This document shows, piece by piece, positions 56,807 to 64,000 of a DNA stretch of 64,000 nt; positions within the stretch are counted from its first letter, which is position 1; each line of letters opens with the position of its first letter. Source of the DNA: Aerolutibacter ruishenii (lineage in GTDB: Bacteria > Pseudomonadota > Gammaproteobacteria > Xanthomonadales > Xanthomonadaceae); contig NZ_VLKP01000004.1 in assembly GCF_007830115.1 (NCBI RefSeq), forward strand, positions 1 through 64,000. The letters are read 5' to 3'. Below the pieces are notes generated by a model that was not told where the DNA came from, made no database searches, and saw only the letters and a list, made by a program, of their open reading frames with translations. The position numbers were made by a program, and so were the translations under genes.

Positions 56807-57754
56807 TCAGGGCTGTGCAGCACCCGACGCCTCCAGCACCAGCAGCGGATCGATCCGCACGTCGAACCAGTTCATGCCCCAATGCAGGTGCGGCCCGGTC
56901 GCGCGCCCGGTGGCACCCACCGCGCCGATGGCCTGACCCTGCTCCACGCGGTCGCCGGACTTCACGTCCAGCCGTGACAGGTGCAGGAAGTTGGAGCTGA
57001 TGCCGTGACCGTGGTCCAGCACCACGGTGCCCCCGGTCAGGTACAGGCCGGGGTCGGCAAAGGTGACCACGCCGGCGGCGGGGGCCACGATTGGCGTGCC
57101 GTTGGCCGCGGCAATGTCCATGCCCGAGTGCGCCGCGCCCGGCGTGCCGTTGTAGATGCTCTGGTTGCCGAAACGGCCGCTGATCCGTCCCTTCACCGGC
57201 CAGGTGAAACGCTGTGCGAAGTCACTTCGCGCATCGTCGCGTAGCCGCGCCTCGGCCACGCGCGCCTGCTCCCGCCTGATCCGCTCGGCGATGGCTGGCG
57301 GCGGCAGCACCGTGGCGGGTGGCACGCCGTCTATGCGTTCGACCGGCCAATCGCGCGGGGTGATCGTGATGGTGTGGACCAGCGTTTTGCCATCGCCACG
57401 GGTGATGCGCACGCTCACCGGTGCGGTGGCGTCGCGGGACACGCCAAAAACGAAGCGCCCCTCGGGCGAGATGCGCAGGTTGCGGCCGGCGTACTCCACC
57501 GTGGCGCCGGCTTCGGCGATGCCCTGCACCAGTGCGCCCTGGGGCGCGGCGGCGGGCAGGAAGCTGGTCCGTGCCGGGAGAACCGCGGGGTGGTCGACAT
57601 CCGGCCCGCCCGTGGGGGCAGTGCTGGCGCAACCGCCGCTCGCCGCGGCCAGCAGCATCGCCAGCGCCAGCGAGGCAAGCGATGAAGTTGCCGCGGCGAT
57701 GGGACGTGCCGCGGCCAGCGCCAAATCGCGCCGCGCCACGACCGACCGTGCCAT
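56807..57754 (-). CDS. M23-family metallopeptidase, 315 aa
   Basis: LytM/lysostaphin-type murein endopeptidase. An N-terminal hydrophobic stretch (SLASLALAMLLAAASGGCAS) acts as signal peptide, perhaps with lipoprotein cysteine 42. A beta-domain covers about 70-145. The M23 domain at about 195-305 has HSGMDIAA (H, D), LDHGHGISSNFLHL and GPHLHWG, so the zinc site is intact and the enzyme is not an EnvC-like activator. Its ATG overlaps the pyrC stop by one base. Confidence 0.92.
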   Translation of the reverse strand: MARSVVARRDLALAAARPIAAATSSLASLALAMLLAAASGGCASTAPTGGPDVDHPAVLPARTSFLPAAAPQGALVQGIAEAGATVEYAGRNLRISPEGRFVFGVSRDATAPVSVRITRGDGKTLVHTITITPRDWPVERIDGVPPATVLPPPAIAERIRREQARVAEARLRDDARSDFAQRFTWPVKGRISGRFGNQSIYNGTPGAAHSGMDIAAANGTPIVAPAAGVVTFADPGLYLTGGTVVLDHGHGISSNFLHLSRLDVKSGDRVEQGQAIGAVGATGRATGPHLHWGMNWFDVRIDPLLVLEASGAAQP

Positions 57755-59100
57755 CAACGCGCGAACGCCAGCCGCTGGCCGTTCGCCGCGCCCACCAGGC
57801 GCTCGCCGTCCCATGCCAGCACGCCATTGACCCAGGTCGAGGCGATGCGCGAATGGAAGGTGCGCCCCTCGAACGGCGACCAGCCGCACTTGGACAGCAC
57901 CTGCTCGCGCTGCACGGTGAACGGCGTGTCGTCCACCAGCACCAGGTCGGCGAAGTAGCCCTCGCGCAGGAAACCGCGCTCGGCCACGTCGAACAGCTGC
58001 GCCGGCGCATGCGCGAACTTCTGCACCACCTGCGCGGTGGTCAGCTTGCCTTCGTGCACCAGCTCCAGCGCCGCGTTGAGCGCGAACTGCACCAGCGGCA
58101 GGCCGCTGGGCGCGCCGGTGTACGGGCGGGCCTTCTCCTCCAGCGTGTGCGGCGCGTGGTCGGTGGCCAGCACGTCGATCACGTCGCCTGCCACCGCGGC
58201 GATCAGCGCTTCGCGGTCGCTGCTGTCCTTGATCGCGGGGTTGCACTTGATCAGGTGGCCCAGCGTTGCGTAATCGGTACGGTCAAAGCGCAGGAAGTGG
58301 ATGCAGGTCTCGGCGGTGATCTGCTTGCGGCTGCCATCGGCGCGGATCAGCGGACCGGTTTCGAACAGCGCCAGCTCGTCGGCGGTGGAGATGTGCAGCA
58401 CGTGCAGGCGGGTGCCGTGGCGGCGCGCCAGCGAGATCGCCAGCTCGGTCGACTTCCTGCACGCCTCGCGGGAGCGGATGTCGGGGTGGAACTCGGCCGG
58501 GATGTCGTCGCCGTACTGCGCCTTGTAGCGCGCCAGCTCGGCGTCGATCATCGGTGTGTCTTCGCAATGCGTGATGATCGGCGTGGGTGCGCCGGCGAAG
58601 ATGCCGTCCAGCACCACGGGGTTGTCGACCAGCATGTTGCCGGTCGAGGCGCCCATGAACACCTTGATGCCCGGCGCGGTACGCGGGTCGAGGCTGCGCA
58701 CGGCGTCCAGGTTGTCGTTGCTGGCGCCCAGGTAGAAGCCGTAGTTGCCCCAGGCCCGGCCGTTCGCGCGGCGGTACTTGTCCTCCAGCGCATCGGCATT
58801 GAGCGTGGGCGGGGTGGTGTTGGGCATGTCCATGAAGCTGGTCAGCCCGCCGGCCACGGCCGCCGCGGATTCGGTGGCCATGTCGGCCTTGTACTCCAGG
58901 CCCGGCTCGCGGAAGTGCACTTGGTCGTCGATCATGCCGGGCAGCAGTCGCCGGCCGCCGGCATCGACCACGGTCTCGTTGCCTCGTGCGGACAGGCCCG
59001 GGCCGATCTGCACGATGCGATCGCCTTCAATGCGCAGATCGCCGTCGAATTCGCGGCCTTCGTTGACCAGTCGTGCGTTGACGATGAGGGTATTGGGCAT
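57754..59100 (-). CDS. pyrC: Dihydroorotase, 448 aa
   Basis: Cyclic amidohydrolase closing the pyrimidine ring, type I form. PGMIDDQVHFREPG replaces the usual DxHxH with a Q at the first histidine, a variant I recall from a Bacteroidetes/xanthomonad subclass. Further sites: IKVFMGAST (place of the carboxylated lysine), THCED, LHVLHIST and LATDHAPH. It lies between yidD (13-base gap) and the M23 peptidase (overlap). The start is placed at MPNTLIVNAR. Confidence 0.9.
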   Translation of the reverse strand: MPNTLIVNARLVNEGREFDGDLRIEGDRIVQIGPGLSARGNETVVDAGGRRLLPGMIDDQVHFREPGLEYKADMATESAAAVAGGLTSFMDMPNTTPPTLNADALEDKYRRANGRAWGNYGFYLGASNDNLDAVRSLDPRTAPGIKVFMGASTGNMLVDNPVVLDGIFAGAPTPIITHCEDTPMIDAELARYKAQYGDDIPAEFHPDIRSREACRKSTELAISLARRHGTRLHVLHISTADELALFETGPLIRADGSRKQITAETCIHFLRFDRTDYATLGHLIKCNPAIKDSSDREALIAAVAGDVIDVLATDHAPHTLEEKARPYTGAPSGLPLVQFALNAALELVHEGKLTTAQVVQKFAHAPAQLFDVAERGFLREGYFADLVLVDDTPFTVQREQVLSKCGWSPFEGRTFHSRIASTWVNGVLAWDGERLVGAANGQRLAFAR

Positions 59101-59113
59101 CGGTAGGGGCCGT

Positions 59114-59365
59114 TCAGTGGGAGTGGGGAGGTCGGTGTGGCTTGGCCGTGGCAGGCGGCACGGGATCCACGCCGCCCGGGTGGAAGGGGTGGCACCGCAG
59201 CACGCGACGCAGCGCCAGCCAGCTGCCCTTGACCGCACCGAAGCGGCCGATCGCCTCCATCGCGTACACCGAGCACGTGGGGTGGAAGCGGCACCTGGGC
59301 CCCAGCAGCGGGCTGATCCAGCGTTTGTAGAAGCGGAGGCAGGCGATGAGCAGTCGGTCGATCAC
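59114..59365 (-). CDS. yidD: Membrane protein insertion efficiency factor YidD, 83 aa
   Basis: Small amphipathic protein that aids YidC. Diagnostic [28 protein letters not shown] with its three cysteines, then [15 protein letters not shown]. It starts at GTG 59365. It is unusual in lying before pyrC and not beside rnpA/yidC. Confidence 0.94.
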   Translation of the reverse strand: MIDRLLIACLRFYKRWISPLLGPRCRFHPTCSVYAMEAIGRFGAVKGSWLALRRVLRCHPFHPGGVDPVPPATAKPHRPPHSH

Positions 59366-59582
59366 GGGTTCTTTATGTGGCCTGGCGCCATGATGCGCCC
59401 CTGCGGTGGAGCGCATGGGAACTGCGAATGATTCGCCGGTGGCCAGGCCCTGTAGCCGTGGCCTGAAAAGCCGTGGCGATGTAAGGTTGGGGGCAGTGGG
59501 GAGTCGCGGTTGCCGCGGTCACCGGGGCAGGGTATAACAGCGCGCCTTCCCGTCACAAGGGAACCAGAAGGACACGTCGCTC

Positions 59583-60752
59583 GTGGCAGTGAAGAAAACC
59601 GCGAAGAAGGCCGCCAAGGCCGTCAAGAAGCCGGCCAAGCCGGCTGCCAAGAAGGCTGCGTCGGCCAAGCCGGCTGCGAAGAAGGCAATGGCCAAGGCGC
59701 CCGCCAGGAAGGTGACGGCCAAGCCGGTGGCTGCCAAGAAGCCTGCCGCGAAGAAGGCGATCGCTAAGGCCGCTCCTGCCAGGAGCGCCGCCAGGAAGGC
59801 GGTGCCCGCAAAGAAGGCGGTTGCGGCAAAGAAGGCGGTTGCGGCAAAGAAGGCGGTTCCCGTCAAGAAGGCGGCACCCGCAAAGAAATCCGCACCCGCA
59901 AAGAAATCCGCTGCGACCAGTACCAAGGTCGTAGCCAGGAAGACCGCCCCGGCCAGCAAGCCGGCGGCGAGCAAAGCTCCGGCCAAGGCGCCGGTAGTCA
60001 GGAAGGTCGTGGCGGCCAAGCCCGCCGTGGCCCCCAGGAAGTCCCCGGTGGTCAAACCGACCGCCGTGAAGCCCGTCGCCAAGTCGACCCCGGTCAGCAA
60101 GCCGGCGCCCGCGCCGGTGGCCAAGCCCAAGGCAGCCGCCCCCGCGGCCGCCAAGCCGGAAGCCCCGGCAAAGGCGATGGCCAGCAAGCCTACGGTCGAG
60201 AAGGTTCCCCCCCAGAACACTCCGCCTGCGGCGCCCCGCAAGGTTGGAAAGGTGGCCGTGGCCGTTGCGGCAAAGCCGCACGAGCCGGCCCCGAAAGGCA
60301 AGGTGAAAGTCGTGCAGTACAACGTTGAACCAGGTAGCGGCCGTCCCATCGTTCCCAAGGGCTACAAGCCCAGCGCGGACGAGGAGTACATGAGCCCGCT
60401 GCAGCTTGAATACTTCCGCCAGCGGCTGCTGCAGTGGCGTGCGGACCTGGTCGAGGAATCCAAGCAGACCATCGAGAACCTGAAGGACGAGGTGCGCGAT
60501 GTCGGCGACGAAGCCGAACGCGCCACCCGCGAAACCGAGAACTCGCTGGAGCTGCGCACCCGCGACCGCTACCGCAAGCTGATCAGCAAGATCGACAGCA
60601 CCCTCAAGCGTGTCGATTCGGGTGACTACGGTTTCTGCGTGGACACGGGCGAGGAAATCGGCCTGGAGCGCCTGGAAGCGCGCCTCACCGCCGAACGCAC
60701 CATCGACGCGCAGGAACGCTGGGAGCACCTGCAGAAGCAGATGGGCGACTGA
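59583..60752 (+). CDS. DksA/TraR-family protein with a histone-H1-like Lys/Ala/Pro extension, 389 aa
   Basis: Residues 1-240 are almost only K, A, P, V and S in repeats such as PAKKA, AVAAKKA and SAPAKK, like histone H1 tails, and should bind nucleic acid. The C-terminal 130 residues are DksA-like: the coiled coil (YFRQRLLQWRADLVEESKQTIENL) with the D-E-A tip region, then the globular part. The zinc finger has only one cysteine, C352 (GFCVDTGEE), with T, T and A in the other places, so it should be zinc-free. GTG 59583 is the start; AAGGA lies 12 bases before. Confidence 0.88.
   Translation: MAVKKTAKKAAKAVKKPAKPAAKKAASAKPAAKKAMAKAPARKVTAKPVAAKKPAAKKAIAKAAPARSAARKAVPAKKAVAAKKAVAAKKAVPVKKAAPAKKSAPAKKSAATSTKVVARKTAPASKPAASKAPAKAPVVRKVVAAKPAVAPRKSPVVKPTAVKPVAKSTPVSKPAPAPVAKPKAAAPAAAKPEAPAKAMASKPTVEKVPPQNTPPAAPRKVGKVAVAVAAKPHEPAPKGKVKVVQYNVEPGSGRPIVPKGYKPSADEEYMSPLQLEYFRQRLLQWRADLVEESKQTIENLKDEVRDVGDEAERATRETENSLELRTRDRYRKLISKIDSTLKRVDSGDYGFCVDTGEEIGLERLEARLTAERTIDAQERWEHLQKQMGD
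59809..59865 (+). repeat. In-frame tandem repeat in the DksA-like extension
   Basis: An 18-base unit around AAGAAGGCGGTTGCGGCA recurs about three times in a row and encodes AKKAVA. Such runs should expand and contract by slippage without breaking the frame. Confidence 0.7.
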
Positions 60753-60795
60753 CGCCCACCGGCCCGCGTACAGGCAGTGCCTGCCGGTTGCGGCA

Positions 60796-60828
60796 TGACA
60801 ACGCCCCCTGACGGGGCGTTGTCATTTG
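60796..60828 (+). terminator. Terminator behind the DksA-like gene
   Basis: Perfect 12-bp stem TGACAACGCCCC/GGGGCGTTGTCA (60796-60807 and 60813-60824), then TTTG. Confidence 0.75.
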
Positions 60829-60951
60829 CGGCAAAGGTAGGGAGGCGGCACTGTCACGGCGTTGTTGGGGACATGAGCCGATGGGTTTCCGATTACCACC
60901 GCCAGAGCCGATCGAGACCCGGATGCCTGCAGTCATGGGGCGGGAGGGCTT

Positions 60952-61593
60952 GTGCTGGATGACGGCGCCCGTGCCCCGTGGTTCGATGACACCGCGGTGC
61001 ACGCGGTGGAGACGTGCTTGAGCATGACGTCCGGATCCGCACGCTCAGCCGGAATGTTGGCGGCCACGGCCAAGGCCACAGACTTCGACCGGTTTGTGCT
61101 CGAACACCGTCCGATGCTGGTGGCCTTCCTGCGGCGTCGCGTGTCCGACGCCGATGCCCAGGATCTTGCCCAGGAAACCATGGTGCGGCTGATGCGCTAC
61201 GCCGACCAGCCGGTGGAGGCATTGCGTCCGCTGATGTACCGGATTGGCCTCAACGTGTTGGCGGATCGTGGTCGGCGGGATGCGAGCCGGCTGGCCCACG
61301 CGCACGTCAGCCTGGAGGATGACGCCCTCGTCCTGCCGGCGACGGACCCGGCGCAGGACGAGCGCGTCGCGCACCAGCAGGCACTGGTTGCGGTGCGGGC
61401 GGCGGTGCTGCGCCTGCCGCCGCGCTGCCGTGAGGTCTACCTGCTCAACCGCATCGAGGACATGAGTTACACCGAGATCGCACGGCACTGTGGCATATCC
61501 GTCAAGGCCGTGGAGAAACACATCGGCAAGGCACTTTCACTGCTGCGCACGCATCTGCGCGGTACCCAAGGCGGTCACAGGGAATGGCCATGA
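60952..61593 (+). CDS. ECF sigma factor (FecI-like), 213 aa
   Basis: Region 2 (FDRFVLEHRPMLVAFLRRRVSDADAQDLAQETMVRLM) and region 4 (LPPRCREVYLLNRIEDMSYTEIARHCGISVKAVEKHIGKAL) are clear. This form is the FecI type that works with a FecR anti-sigma protein and a TonB receptor, both of which follow. GTG 60952 has GGGAGGG upstream; ATG 61024 (MTSGSARS) would give a more usual length of 189 aa. The stop overlaps the fecR start. Confidence 0.9.
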   Translation: MLDDGARAPWFDDTAVHAVETCLSMTSGSARSAGMLAATAKATDFDRFVLEHRPMLVAFLRRRVSDADAQDLAQETMVRLMRYADQPVEALRPLMYRIGLNVLADRGRRDASRLAHAHVSLEDDALVLPATDPAQDERVAHQQALVAVRAAVLRLPPRCREVYLLNRIEDMSYTEIARHCGISVKAVEKHIGKALSLLRTHLRGTQGGHREWP

Positions 61594-62582
61594 ACATGCA
61601 CAAGAACACACCGGGCCCGGGTGTCGACCAGCGTGCGGCGTGGTGGGTGGCACGGCTGGACGCGCCCGACTGTGATGCCGCCGAGCGCGCGGCCTTCGAG
61701 GATTGGCTGGCGCAGGCGCCCCGCCACCTCGAAGCGTGGCTGCGGGCCGACGCCATCCATTCGGCCACGGCGGAACTGGCCGGTGACGAGCTGCTGCAGG
61801 CGGCGACGCGCAAGGCGCGGCGCGAAGGGCGCGCCGTGTTTGCCCACGGCGGGTGGCGGGCCTGGGGATGGGCGGTTGCGGCCAGCGTGACGGTGGCGGT
61901 CGGCATGCTGGCGTGGCGCCTGCAGCCGCAGGCCCCGGCACCGCAACAGCATTACGCCACGTCCGTGGGCGAACTGCGCACGATCGAACTGGCCGATGGC
62001 ACCGAACTGCTGCTCGACACCGGCTCTGCGGTCACAGTACGCCTGGGTGGACGGCAGCGCGAAGTGGACGTGGACGCCGGGCGCGTGCAGCTGAGGGTGG
62101 GCGATGACCCCCGGCCGTTCCTGGTGCATGCGGGAGGTACCTCCATCCGTGACATTGGCACTACCTTCCAGGTCAGCCGCGATGCGCGTACGGTCCATGT
62201 GGGACTGGTCGAGGGCGCGGTGGTGATTTCGGCCGCGGCGGCGCAAGGCAGGGTCAATCGCGTACAGCTTGCGCCTGGGGAGCAGGTATCGGTCGTGGAC
62301 GATGTGGCGTTTGCGCCGGTGCAGGCCTTCGACATCGCGGTGGCCGAAGGCTGGACGCAGGGGGAGCTGGTGTTCAAGGGGCATCGCCTGGACGCGCTGC
62401 TGCGCGAGGCCAATCGCTATTCCCGGACCAGATTGACCCTCGCGGACCCAGCCTTGGCCGAAATCACCGTCAGTGGGGTGTTCCGTGCAGGCAACCAGGA
62501 GGCATTGGTTTCGGCGCTGGAGCGTGGCTGGGGCCTGCATGCGCAGCGCGTGGGCCCGGACGAGATCCGCCTGTCCCGCTGA
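61590..62582 (+). CDS. FecR-like anti-sigma/sigma regulator, 330 aa
   Basis: The N-terminal cytoplasmic domain (AAWWVARLDAPDCDAAERAAFEDWLAQAPRHLEAW, about 18-55) binds the sigma factor. One membrane helix follows (WAVAASVTVAVGMLAW, about 95-112). The periplasmic FecR domain (about 125-225: VGELRTIELADGTELLLDTGS) precedes a C-terminal domain (about 250-325). It should relay the signal from the receptor's STN domain. ATG 61590 is chosen over 61584 because AGGGA lies 7 bases before it and it overlaps the sigma stop (ATGA). Confidence 0.92.
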   Translation: MNMHKNTPGPGVDQRAAWWVARLDAPDCDAAERAAFEDWLAQAPRHLEAWLRADAIHSATAELAGDELLQAATRKARREGRAVFAHGGWRAWGWAVAASVTVAVGMLAWRLQPQAPAPQQHYATSVGELRTIELADGTELLLDTGSAVTVRLGGRQREVDVDAGRVQLRVGDDPRPFLVHAGGTSIRDIGTTFQVSRDARTVHVGLVEGAVVISAAAAQGRVNRVQLAPGEQVSVVDDVAFAPVQAFDIAVAEGWTQGELVFKGHRLDALLREANRYSRTRLTLADPALAEITVSGVFRAGNQEALVSALERGWGLHAQRVGPDEIRLSR

Positions 62583-62678
62583 CAGCGCTGACAAACCAGG
62601 ACGCGGGTAACGTGGCATTGCGCACGCTGTCCCGCTTCCGTAATGTGGGGCGTTTACCCTGCCCGTGACGCTCTGCGC

Positions 62679-64000
62679 ATGGCCCCGCCACGCCGCCGCA
62701 ACACCCTAGCGCTTGCCCTTGCCATGTTGCTGCCCTGCGCCGTGCCGGCGGCCTTGGCGCAGGCGCAGGAATCATCGGCGCGGGCGACTGGTTCGTTGAC
62801 CGTCCCCGCGGGTCCTCTGGATGATGCACTGAAGGCGCTCGCGCGCCAGGCTGGCATCCAGGTGCTGTATCCCGCCGGGCTGGTCGCACGCCATCGGTCG
62901 CGACCGGTGACCGCCGTGGGCACGCCGACGGCGGCGCTGGCGGTGATGCTTGAGGATACCGGCCTGCGTGCGGTGGCGGTTGCCGACGGAGCTTTCGTGC
63001 TGGAGCGGTTGCCGCCCACGCCACGCAGAAGAGCCACGCCGTCCCGCCCGGTTATCGCAGACGACAATCCCGTCGACGTTGGCCTGGTTACGGTGACTGG
63101 CACGCACATCCCGCGGACCCCGGTCGACGGTGTCGAAGCCTCGCCGATGACCCGGATCACGCGCGAGCAGATCGAAGCCAGTGGCCACCTCACGCTTTTC
63201 GAGTTGCTGCGTGAGCAGCCGGGCATGCTGGGCCACCATCCGGTGGAAGTTGCGGTGGAGGGTGGCAGCGCCGCGCAGCAACCGTTTGCATCCGCTGCCA
63301 CGACCAGCCTGTACGCACTGGGGCCGCGCGCCACGCTGTTCCTCGTGGATGGCCAGCGCGTGGCCAACCACGGGCTGGTCTCGGCGGACCTGGGTGGCTT
63401 GACCGACCTGTCCGGTATTCCGCTGAGCATCGTGGATCGCGTGGAGATCATCCGCGGGGGGTCTTCCGCCATTTACGGCGCCGATGCGATGGCGGGCGTG
63501 GTCAACATCATCCTGCGCAAGGATGCGGCAACGCCGACGCTGGTGGTCCGGCATGGTGTCTCGGGCGCGGGCGACGCCTGGCAGTCGCAGGCATCACTCA
63601 CGATGGGGCGCCGTTGGGGCGAAGGTGGCGACTTGTTCCTCGGGGTCGAACTTTTCGACCATGACGGCCTGATGGGGCATCAGCGTTCCTGGCGAACCCG
63701 CGACCTGCGCAACCTGCGCCTGGGGGATTGGCGCTACCAGTTGGGCTATCGCGACGCCGACGGGGAACTGATCCGTGCCTACTGCCCCGGAGCTGTCGGC
63801 AGGGCTGCGCGGGAATGCGACTTCGATCCTCCCCGTTTCGAAAGCCTGGAACCGGAGACCCAGCGTGCCTCGATGTACACGAGCATGCGTGCGCCGGTGG
63901 GCGAAAATGCGGAATGGAGCGCCCAGTTGCGCGCTACGCATACGCGGCAGGAACTCTGGCGTGCGCCGTTCCATGCCAGCGTGCTGCTTCCCGAGGCACA
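62679..64000 (+). CDS. FecA-like TonB-dependent transducer receptor, N-terminal 440 residues (runs off the window)
   Basis: Read directly from the sequence; open at the right edge. Signal peptide LALALAMLLPCAVPAALAQ. The STN signalling domain (GSLTVPAGPLDDALKALARQ, about 37-115) talks to FecR. The plug has VTVTGTHIPRTPVDG, LGPRATLFLVDGQRVANHG and GGSSAIYGADAMAGVVNI. The first barrel strands follow. A start 36 bases earlier (62643) is also in frame. Together with the two upstream genes it forms a cell-surface signalling set; the cargo (iron chelate, sugar or peptide) is not known. Confidence 0.93.
   Translation, partial: MAPPRRRNTLALALAMLLPCAVPAALAQAQESSARATGSLTVPAGPLDDALKALARQAGIQVLYPAGLVARHRSRPVTAVGTPTAALAVMLEDTGLRAVAVADGAFVLERLPPTPRRRATPSRPVIADDNPVDVGLVTVTGTHIPRTPVDGVEASPMTRITREQIEASGHLTLFELLREQPGMLGHHPVEVAVEGGSAAQQPFASAATTSLYALGPRATLFLVDGQRVANHGLVSADLGGLTDLSGIPLSIVDRVEIIRGGSSAIYGADAMAGVVNIILRKDAATPTLVVRHGVSGAGDAWQSQASLTMGRRWGEGGDLFLGVELFDHDGLMGHQRSWRTRDLRNLRLGDWRYQLGYRDADGELIRAYCPGAVGRAARECDFDPPRFESLEPETQRASMYTSMRAPVGENAEWSAQLRATHTRQELWRAPFHASVLLPEA

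Overview
The window is GC-rich, densely packed chromosomal DNA from a gammaproteobacterium, most likely of the Lysobacteraceae/Xanthomonadaceae (Pseudoxanthomonas, Luteimonas, Lysobacter or Stenotrophomonas). The gene types (a fimX-like protein, mtaD-ubiG-mupP, phaR/phbB, folE2, a DksA with a histone-like extension, many TonB-dependent receptors) and the use of GTG/TTG starts point that way. The genus is an inference from gene content.

Left end (1-4.5 kb): an integron read leftwards. intI (plus strand) lies beside attI at about 3360. From there a cassette array runs left on the minus strand: two identical 324-bp cassettes in tandem, a cupin cassette, a short probably non-coding cassette, and a small secreted-protein cassette. 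The attC of the last cassette is split by an IS110-family element of the IS1111 group (12-1543). Removing exactly those bases restores the attC spacing seen in the other sites.

Housekeeping block (4.5-15.2 kb): yigZ-ABC exporter, a dual-GAF GGDEF/EAL protein, an aldehyde dehydrogenase, xseA, ispG and a PAP2 phosphatase.

The main system (15.2-40.2 kb): three transcription units appear built to take up and dismantle peptidoglycan peptides. (1) A divergent locus has NlpC/P60 endopeptidase-dipeptide epimerase on the left and transglutaminase-like protein-TonB receptor-diaminopimelate decarboxylase on the right. (2) A minus-strand unit has TonB receptor-class C serine hydrolase-AmiD-like amidase. 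(3) A minus-strand operon has a DUF819 membrane protein, a second dipeptide epimerase, a MurR/RpiR regulator, an L,D-transpeptidase-like lipoprotein and a DAACS symporter. A 16-bp near-palindrome is identical in front of units 1 and 3, and a degenerate copy lies in front of unit 2. In each case it overlaps a TTGAC-type -35 box, so I propose that the RpiR protein represses all three. Routine genes (eamA, murB, pyrD, amaB, tRNA-Arg) sit between the units.

Right part (40.3-64 kb): tRNA-Ala, rnd, a formylglycine-enzyme-like lipoprotein, an M48 protease, phaR, phbB, gluQ, htpX, fimX, the divergent epmB/efp pair, mtaD-like/ubiG/mupP-like/squalene-synthase-like genes, folE2, yidD-pyrC-M23 peptidase, and the DksA-like gene. 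The window closes inside a FecI-FecR-FecA-type cell-surface signalling cluster whose receptor runs off the edge.
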